From Bacillota bacterium (GTDB lineage: Bacteria > Bacillota > Clostridia > Tissierellales > Peptoniphilaceae): 12,252 nucleotides of DNA. Positions 6,971 to 12,252 of the stretch are shown here, in pieces. The notes beneath the pieces were generated by a model. The model made no database searches and was not told the DNA's origin. It worked only from the letters and a program-made list of their open reading frames with translations. How positions within the stretch are numbered: the first letter of the stretch is position 1; the number at the start of each line of letters is the position of its first letter. The position numbers and the translations under genes are program-made. The stretch covers positions 1 to 12,252 of the forward strand of contig JAEXCD010000054.1 of NCBI GenBank assembly GCA_023393715.1. Reading direction: 5' to 3'.

Positions 6971-7776
6971 CAAACCAGTCGCTCATCGCCTAACAGCTTC
7001 AACAGCTTCTCTGAAGCCACTTCCGCAGAATCCTCTCGAATCACGATTCCGTTTTTCTTTTTCTGCGGCACAAACGTTCTTTTAACGTGTGTAGGCGATC
7101 CCTTCAAGCCGATCATTTCCGCGTTCATTTCGGGGAAATCCTCCGGCGTGAGCACCGTGATCTCCGCCCGATTCGCCGCAAGTTTTCTGCGGATCGTCGG
7201 ATACCGAGGCTCAAACGATGGCTTCGTGAAAGTAACGACGCAAGGAAGCGTAACCTCGATGCGCTCGTTGGCATCCTGACCCTCGCGCAGTACGAGAAGT
7301 GATTCCTCTCTCTCCTCCGTTTCCAATGCATAGGTGACTTGTCCACGATTCAAATGCTCCGCTAGTTCTGGCCCTACCTGACCCGTATCTCCGTCAATGG
7401 CCTGCTTCCCGCAAAAAATTGCATCAAAACGAATTTGTTCCTTTTCCTCGAGTTTCTTTACGGCCTCCGACAGAATATAGCTCGTCGCCAACGTATCCGA
7501 CCCGCCGAAGGAGCGTCCGCTCACCAGAAAAGCCTTGTCGGCAGCTATGGCCAAACACTCCTTCAGTGCAGCTTTGGCCTGCTCCGGCCCCATTGACATT
7601 ACATAGATGGTCGTATTTGGATTTCGATCTTTCAACCGCGCCGCGGCTTCCAACGCATATCCGTCAAAGGGATTGACGATGCTCGGAACCCCCTCTCGAA
7701 TCAATGTATTTTTTACCGGATCAATTCGGATTTCCGTCGTATCCGGCACCTGCTTTACACAAACCAAAACATTCAT
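6970..7776 (-). CDS. etfB: Electron transfer flavoprotein, beta subunit
   Basis: EtfB of 268 residues, with the family start MNVLVCVKQVPDTTEIRID. Further family blocks are NPFDGYALEAA, VMSMGPEQA, RSFGGSDTLATSYILSEA, IFCGKQAIDGDTGQVGPELAEHL and LPCVVTFTKPSFEPRYPT. The block from GKQAIDGD to GPE is the nucleotide-binding loop, and the overall pattern is that of clostridial Etfs paired with butyryl-CoA-type dehydrogenases, many of which bifurcate electrons. Whether this one does is an inference. ATG 7776 is preferred because GGAGAG lies 7 nt upstream and family members begin there. Longer in-frame starts at 7791 and 7824 would add residues and overlap the activator gene. It begins 17 nt after the activator stop. 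In characterised had clusters etfBA usually follows the dehydratase and dehydrogenase genes; here it precedes hadB. Confidence 0.96.
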   Translation of the reverse strand: MNVLVCVKQVPDTTEIRIDPVKNTLIREGVPSIVNPFDGYALEAAARLKDRNPNTTIYVMSMGPEQAKAALKECLAIAADKAFLVSGRSFGGSDTLATSYILSEAVKKLEEKEQIRFDAIFCGKQAIDGDTGQVGPELAEHLNRGQVTYALETEEREESLLVLREGQDANERIEVTLPCVVTFTKPSFEPRYPTIRRKLAANRAEITVLTPEDFPEMNAEMIGLKGSPTHVKRTFVPQKKKNGIVIREDSAEVASEKLLKLLGDERLV

Positions 7777-7783
7777 TTCTCGT

Positions 7784-7789
7784 CTCTCC
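7784..7789 (-). promoter_or_regulatory. Ribosome binding site fixing the etfB start
   Basis: GGAGAG on the minus strand lies 7 nt before ATG 7776, immediately after the stop codon of the activator gene. It supports the shorter EtfB start. Confidence 0.7.
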
Positions 7790-7793
7790 ATTC

Positions 7794-8576
7794 TCACCGT
7801 TTTTCCTCTCGTACATCCTGCCAAGCAAATTGGGCGGCGCCGATCGCGCCCATGAGCTGCGAATAGTTTGAAACCTGAACAGGTTGTCGAAGCTGTCTTT
7901 CCAAGGCTCGAACCACGCCTGCATTCTGCGCTACACCGCCCGTCATCCCGAAATCCGATTTCATGGCAGTTCGCATCAATAGCCCCATGGCACGGCTGAT
8001 CACGGACTCATGAACGCCACGAATGATATCCGCCTTCCCCTTTTTCTGTGAAAGCAGGGAAATCACCTCCGATTCCGCAAAAACCGTACAGGTACTGCTC
8101 ACGGTAACTGGCCGCTCGGCTCGCGCATCCCACACCGCCATCTCACTCACATGAAGCTCCATCAGATTTGCCATAACCTCGATAAAACGCCCCGTTCCGG
8201 CGGCACACTTGTCGTTCATGAAAAAATTTTCGACGCGCCCCTCTTCGCTCAGCTCAATGGCCTTCACGTCCTGACCGCCAATATCCAGTATGGTTCTTAC
8301 ACTCGGCATGATGTGATGAACGCCCCTTGCGTGACAACTGATTTCGCTTACCTGACGATCCGCTTCCTCCATGGAAAACCGGCCATAGCCCGTCGCCACA
8401 ACCCGCTCCATATCCGTTCGGCTCAATCCAGTCTTGCGGAAAATATCTTGTAATACTCTTTTCGGCCCGCTTGTTCCCGTTCCTGCCGGAATTACGGAGC
8501 AGGCCAAAATCGCTCCATCTTTCAGCACCACAGCCTTTGACGATGTCGACCCGATATCTACTCCCAACACATACAT
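7794..8576 (-). CDS. hadI: ATP-dependent activator of 2-hydroxyacyl-CoA dehydratase (HadI/HgdC-like)
   Basis: A 260-residue member of the BcrAD/BadFG/HgdC ATPase family, full length for dehydratase activators. It binds ATP through an ASKHA (actin/Hsp70-like) fold: GVDIGSTSSKAVVLKDG at 5-21, TGTSGP at 33-38, DIGGQDVK at 98-105, and MTGGVAQN near the C-terminus. C124 (in NDKCAAGTGRF) and C163 (in SSTCTVFAESEV) match the two cysteines per subunit that hold a single [4Fe-4S] cluster between the two monomers. Reduced by ferredoxin or flavodoxin, it hydrolyses ATP to push one electron into the dehydratase and starts its radical cycle. One activation supports many turnovers, and the protein is extremely oxygen sensitive, implying a strict anaerobe. 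The ATG is 3 nt after the transporter stop, with an AGGAAGG ribosome site inside the end of that gene. Direct neighbours support the assignment. Confidence 0.96.
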   Translation of the reverse strand: MYVLGVDIGSTSSKAVVLKDGAILACSVIPAGTGTSGPKRVLQDIFRKTGLSRTDMERVVATGYGRFSMEEADRQVSEISCHARGVHHIMPSVRTILDIGGQDVKAIELSEEGRVENFFMNDKCAAGTGRFIEVMANLMELHVSEMAVWDARAERPVTVSSTCTVFAESEVISLLSQKKGKADIIRGVHESVISRAMGLLMRTAMKSDFGMTGGVAQNAGVVRALERQLRQPVQVSNYSQLMGAIGAAQFAWQDVREEKR

Positions 8577-8579
8577 CGG

Positions 8580-9722
8580 CTATTCGCCTTCCTGAGACTG
8601 TATCGCCCGGTGCATTTCGCGGTATTTCCGGATTTTCATGCTGCCTACGATCAGGCAAGGAATCGCTACCAAGAAAATACCGATCACGCCCAAATAGCTA
8701 TACCCGACGGCGACGATCGCTGTCAAACCAAAGGATGCCGCTCCCATCGAAATAAGGATAACGATAATACCAACCAAAAGATTCCATACATTTTGTGATA
8801 GCTTCATCTTTTCGTGATACTTTCCAAACCGCGCAATCGTTCCGAACACAACGGAGGCCGCCGTCGAGACGAACGCACAGAACAGACAAACCGTATAGAG
8901 AACGGTCAAAAGGTTGCTGTCCAGTGACTGACAGATCGTCAGGATCGGCAGCGTATTTCCGGTAATCACCTCTCGATACGCCAAGCAGAGCAGTGCATTT
9001 AGCAAAAGCATTCCGCCATTAATCACAAACCCCAGAATGGCGGCCTTGTTGCAGGCTTTTTCTGTTTTCAGCTGCGTTGCTACACCATAGGCGCCCATCA
9101 AAGAGAAAATTTGGAACGAGGCATAGGTAATACTCTTCCACACCGCCGGTCCAATTCCCTGCGGTGCATAGTTCGCGGAAATATCCTGAAGGATGTATTC
9201 TCCTCTCGTTGCAAGCCCCGCCACCGCGATGACAAGAACGGAAAACGCAATCAATACCACCATTACGGTGGACGCTCTGGCAATCATTCGAACGCCAAAC
9301 ATCGATACAAAAATCGTCAGAATCGCAATCACTACGACACAAAGCATGTAGGGAATGCCAAACACCTGATTGATTACCGCTGAAGCACCTGCGACCGATG
9401 CGCTCGTTGCCAACATTCCTGCTCCGAGATAGCAAATTTCATAGAAAGGCTCAATGATTCGATTGTACGGCGCGTACAGCTTGTGCCCAAAGTCTGCATA
9501 ATTGTTGATTCCGTGTTGGTTACAAATGATCATGATGATGCGATAAATAATCGTCAAAAATGCAATGGCCAAAAGCGGTGTAAAGATCGCCGGCCAGCCG
9601 TAATTTACAAAAAAGCTCATGGTTTGATTGCCCGAAGCAAATCCGCCACCCGCATGTGCGCCGAACCAAACCGATACAACGCCGAATATCGTCCCGATGG
9701 AAACCTTTTCTTTGTTCGTCAT
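8580..9722 (-). CDS. YkvI-like multi-spanning membrane transporter
   Basis: A very hydrophobic 380-residue protein with about ten predicted membrane helices. The first helix carries the glycine-rich GAHAGGGFASGNQ, which resembles the GAGFASGQE motif of the YkvI family of the amino acid/polyamine transporter superfamily. Such a broken glycine-rich helix usually forms the substrate and sodium site in this fold. There is a short charged C-terminal tail (KIRKYREMHRAIQSQEGE). Family members have no well-established substrate. Placed between the CoA-transferase and the dehydratase activator, it most likely imports the amino acid or 2-hydroxyacid fermented by the operon, or exports the reduced acid; this is inference. 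The start ATG 9722 has AGGAGG close upstream. The 64-nt gap to the CoA-transferase is the second largest visible gap of the operon and shows neither a convincing promoter nor a terminator. Confidence 0.8.
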   Translation of the reverse strand: MTNKEKVSIGTIFGVVSVWFGAHAGGGFASGNQTMSFFVNYGWPAIFTPLLAIAFLTIIYRIIMIICNQHGINNYADFGHKLYAPYNRIIEPFYEICYLGAGMLATSASVAGASAVINQVFGIPYMLCVVVIAILTIFVSMFGVRMIARASTVMVVLIAFSVLVIAVAGLATRGEYILQDISANYAPQGIGPAVWKSITYASFQIFSLMGAYGVATQLKTEKACNKAAILGFVINGGMLLLNALLCLAYREVITGNTLPILTICQSLDSNLLTVLYTVCLFCAFVSTAASVVFGTIARFGKYHEKMKLSQNVWNLLVGIIVILISMGAASFGLTAIVAVGYSYLGVIGIFLVAIPCLIVGSMKIRKYREMHRAIQSQEGE

Positions 9723-9786
9723 GATTCTTCCTCCTTGTGGATAATAATGAGCTTATGCTTTGCCCGGTTCCCTTGCAGCCATGCCC

Positions 9787-11025
9787 TCAGCATCCGCCGC
9801 GATCAAAGGGGCCCGTTTTTTCAATGACGATTTCTTTCTTTTTCAGTTCCTCGATTTCCTCCTCCGAATAGCCCAGCTCCTTGAGATATACCGTACTTTG
9901 TTCGCCTAAATACGGCGCATCTTTACGGGGAGCTTCTGTCACGCCGCCAAACTTCACCGGTGTCTGAGCCTCGATGAATTCCTCTCCGGTGTGAAGATTG
10001 AATTTCCGTAGATACTTATTCTCCCATGCCTGCTGCGATTCGAGCAAGTCCGGAACATTGGTCAAAACAGCATGCGGAATATCCCGATCCGTCAGCTCCT
10101 TTTCAAGATCCTCGCGCGTAAATCTTTGAAATGCATCGCTTAAAATTCCGATAATTTCCCGGCTTCGTTCATTCCCTTTCGCGAAGGTATTATACTCGCT
10201 GTTTTCAATGAGATCCTCGCGCCCGATCAGACTCATAAAATCCGGAAAATACCGCTCGTATTCGTGGCAGCATACCATGATCCATTTGCCGTCTCCACAT
10301 ACATAGGTGTTGTTCAACGGCGTGTTCTCCAGTCTTGTCTTGGGATACGTATCCAGATTTGAGCATTGTATCGAAATAATTGGTTCCGTCATGTTATACA
10401 ATACCTGCGAATACAATGACGTGACAATTTTGCTTCCCTCTCCCGTCGCTTTTTGCTTGTACAACGCCGCACAAATCGCTCCGGCCATCGTACAGGCGGC
10501 ATTATGGTCGCCGAAAGAGCTCGGCGGAATAATCGGCGCCGTTCCCTTCTCCATGCAGGCGTACATGGCGCCGCCCAACGCCCAGTAGCACACATTGTCA
10601 AAGCCCGGTGCATTCGCCTTTTCTCCGGCTTCTCCATATCCGGTGATTTGGGCGTGAATCAGCCCCGGATACCGTTCATGCAGCGTTTCGTAATCCAACC
10701 CCAGCTTCTTCAATGCAGCGCTGCGCGTGTTGGTGAAAAAGACATTTGCCGTTTTCAGCAGGCGATGCATGATCTCCTGCCCCTCCTTTGTTTTCAGGTT
10801 TAGACAGATGCTCTTTTTATTCGCATTGTGAAATTGATACGTAATCGGTTGCATTCCAGGAAGCGGCACCACGTACCGAGTCACATCGCCTCTTGGAGTA
10901 GCTTCCACCTTAATAATGTCCGCCCCCCAGTCCGCAAGCAGCCTCCCGCCTGAAGGCGCCGCTACATAAGTGGTCAGCTCTAAAATTCGCACTCCTTTTA
11001 AGAGATCATAGGGATTTTCTGTCAT
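9787..11025 (-). CDS. Family III (CaiB/BaiF) acyl-CoA transferase, HadA/FldA-like
   Basis: A 412-residue family III CoA-transferase, normal length. It would move CoA from an acyl-CoA product to the free 2-hydroxyacid, making the dehydratase substrate and recycling CoA without ATP. Typical elements are LLKGVRILELTTYVAAPSG (8-26), RLLADWGADIIKVEATPRGD (28-47), NANKKSICLNLKT, LGLDYETL, ITGYGEAG (127-134) and a C-terminal RDIPHAVLTNVPDLL. The likely catalytic aspartate is D173 in PSSFGDHNAA, by analogy with Asp169 of formyl-CoA transferase. The start ATG overlaps the ligase stop as ATGA, with AGGAGA upstream, so the two are co-translated. Position before the dehydratase activator mirrors hadA-hadI and fldA-fldI clusters, except for the intervening transporter. 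Carnitine-type or bile-acid CoA-transferases belong to the same family, but the neighbours argue for a 2-hydroxyacid. Confidence 0.93.
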   Translation of the reverse strand: MTENPYDLLKGVRILELTTYVAAPSGGRLLADWGADIIKVEATPRGDVTRYVVPLPGMQPITYQFHNANKKSICLNLKTKEGQEIMHRLLKTANVFFTNTRSAALKKLGLDYETLHERYPGLIHAQITGYGEAGEKANAPGFDNVCYWALGGAMYACMEKGTAPIIPPSSFGDHNAACTMAGAICAALYKQKATGEGSKIVTSLYSQVLYNMTEPIISIQCSNLDTYPKTRLENTPLNNTYVCGDGKWIMVCCHEYERYFPDFMSLIGREDLIENSEYNTFAKGNERSREIIGILSDAFQRFTREDLEKELTDRDIPHAVLTNVPDLLESQQAWENKYLRKFNLHTGEEFIEAQTPVKFGGVTEAPRKDAPYLGEQSTVYLKELGYSEEEIEELKKKEIVIEKTGPFDRGGC

Positions 11026-12252
11026 CGTTCATCTCCTTTCTCACTTGCATATCGTTCCGCCGTTTCCCGCGCCTTTTTCAGATCGATTTTTCCGCTTCCA
11101 GTCATCGCAAAATGCGCTACCTGGAAAAAATACCTCGGAACTTTGAATGACGCCAGATTTTTCAGCAGATAAGCTCTTAGTGCAGCCGGATCAAGCCGTC
11201 CGCTTTTCATACAAATCAACGCTACCAACTCCTCTTGCATGATTGGATCTGGGATGCCGACTACTTTTACGGTTTCAATATCACTGCTGTATTTCTCCAG
11301 TACCGCCTCAATTTCTCCAGGCACGATATTTTCTCCACCTCGGACAATCAGCTCACTCAAGCGACTTTGGAAATGCAGCCTGCCTCTTGTGTCCAAAAAT
11401 CCGACATCACCCGTCCGAAACCAGCCGCCCTCTAAAATACGTTCCTGAAAAAGAGACTCCTTTCCGTAATAACCCTTGGCAATGCATCGTCCTCGCACCT
11501 GAATCTCCCCGACCTCTCCGCTCGGCTGCACTCGTTCCTCGCGGCAGTGCCATATGCGAACTTCCATTCCAGGAAGAACTCCTCCCGCATTGGTCCATCG
11601 CTCCTCATCGGGCGTATTCGGCTTCGTCAGTGTGTTTAGTGTCGTCGTTTCCGTCATCCCATAGGCCGGTAAAAAGTTTTTCATCCGGAATCCCTCACGG
11701 ATTTTCCGATAAGTTTCTTCCGAAATCACCGCACCGGACAAAATTCCCGACCGAAGAGAAGATAAATCAAACTCACCAAAACGGGCATTGGCCATCATTA
11801 GCAGTGGCATCGCCGGAACGGCGTTGAATACAGTGCAACGATATTTCTGTATCGCCTCCATCACCTCAATCGATCGAAACGTGCGCAGCAGCACCGCACT
11901 CATCCCGGCATGAAGCGCCACAAGCAGACCGCAATTTGCGCCGGAGCCATGGTACAGCGGCAACGGCAATACCAGACGATCCTCCTTTGTCCAGCCCATT
12001 CGTTGAACCACGCTGCCCATGGCCTCCATCAGCTGCCCGTGCATCAACTCAACACCTCTTGGGCTCGCGGTCGTTCCCGACGTAAAAATAATCAGCGCCA
12101 CATCTTCTTCAAAAACTGGAACGTCCGGACATGCACCTGTCGGCTCCCGCTCTGTCTCCTTCCCGCGCCAATCGATAAAACGACTCATTCGCTCCCAATC
12201 GTTCAGATCGGGGAGCGTCGCACGGCGCCCGTGCAAAAAACGCTCATAATCC
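11022..12252 (-). CDS. AMP-forming acyl-CoA ligase (5' end cut by window edge)
   Basis: About 410 codons of an acyl-CoA synthetase of the ANL (adenylate-forming) superfamily. The frame stays open to the right edge, so the true start and probably 100 or more residues lie outside. An in-frame TTG at 12236 is not a convincing start. Visible motifs are the P-loop IIFTSGTTASPRGVEL (about 12089-12042), the adenylate-binding YGMTETT (11660-11640), WFRTGDVGFLD (about 11420), the hinge region RLSELIVRGGENIVPGEIE, and the C-terminal catalytic lysine in GSGKIDLKK (K at 11090-11088). All core catalytic motifs of the visible part are intact. It forms an acyl-CoA from an acid, ATP and CoA via an acyl-AMP. 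With a CoA-transferase translated from an overlapping start, it could prime the cycle by making the first CoA ester, or activate an imported acid. The substrate is unknown. Confidence 0.92.
   Translation of the reverse strand, partial: DYERFLHGRRATLPDLNDWERMSRFIDWRGKETEREPTGACPDVPVFEEDVALIIFTSGTTASPRGVELMHGQLMEAMGSVVQRMGWTKEDRLVLPLPLYHGSGANCGLLVALHAGMSAVLLRTFRSIEVMEAIQKYRCTVFNAVPAMPLLMMANARFGEFDLSSLRSGILSGAVISEETYRKIREGFRMKNFLPAYGMTETTTLNTLTKPNTPDEERWTNAGGVLPGMEVRIWHCREERVQPSGEVGEIQVRGRCIAKGYYGKESLFQERILEGGWFRTGDVGFLDTRGRLHFQSRLSELIVRGGENIVPGEIEAVLEKYSSDIETVKVVGIPDPIMQEELVALICMKSGRLDPAALRAYLLKNLASFKVPRYFFQVAHFAMTGSGKIDLKKARETAERYASEKGDER

Noticed and set aside
6956..6973. Longer EtfA start at an in-frame TTG
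   Set aside because: The TTG overlaps the etfB stop and lacks a good ribosome site. ATG 6955 has AGAGGGGA at 7 nt and fits the family N-terminus.
9723..9786. Possible internal promoter before the transporter (TATTAT)
   Set aside because: No acceptable -35 box lies 15-19 nt upstream; the hexamer at 17 nt is ACCGGG. Gene packing on both sides fits one operon.
1..12252. Mobile elements, CRISPR repeats, tRNA or rRNA genes
   Set aside because: No transposase-like protein, regular direct repeats, cloverleaf or rRNA-like sequence was seen on reading both strands.

Overview
The window looks like chromosomal DNA of an anaerobic, amino-acid-fermenting Firmicute, probably a clostridial lineage of intermediate GC (about half G+C by eye). 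Three things point this way: a 2-hydroxyacyl-CoA dehydratase system with its oxygen-sensitive activator, strong AGGAGG-type ribosome sites with sigma-A-like promoters, and a glycolipid-type glycosyltransferase of Firmicute appearance. The species cannot be named from the sequence. Every gene I can support lies on the minus strand, so transcription reads from right to left.

Right part (about 12252 to 3509): one long, tightly packed operon. In transcription order it holds an acyl-CoA ligase (5' end cut by the right edge), a family III (CaiB/BaiF) CoA-transferase, a YkvI-like membrane transporter, the dehydratase activator (hadI type), etfB, etfA, and the two dehydratase subunits (hadB and hadC type). 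It ends at a strong hairpin terminator at about 3395-3428. Together they encode the reductive arm of a Stickland-type pathway. The ligase and the CoA-transferase make the 2-hydroxyacyl-CoA. HadI uses ATP to drive one electron into HadBC, which removes water to give the 2-enoyl-CoA. EtfAB would supply electrons to an acyl-CoA dehydrogenase that reduces the enoyl-CoA. That dehydrogenase and a 2-hydroxyacid dehydrogenase are not in the window. The substrate (leucine, aromatic amino acid, lactate or other) cannot be decided here.

Middle part (3344 to 2203): a single-gene unit with its own promoter (TTGGAG-17-TACAAT) and its own hairpin terminator. It encodes a family GT4 glycosyltransferase resembling the second glycosyltransferase of diacylglycerol glycolipid synthesis (LafB/CpoA-like).

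Left part (2175 to 1): a two-component system with its own promoter (TTGGGA-16-TACAAT). An OmpR/PhoB-type response regulator is followed 5 nt later by a membrane protein with a large extracytoplasmic region, cut by the left edge. By position it is the sensor histidine kinase, but the kinase core is outside the window. No RNA genes, insertion sequences, CRISPR arrays or attachment sites were seen, and no stretch above 300 bases lacks a gene.
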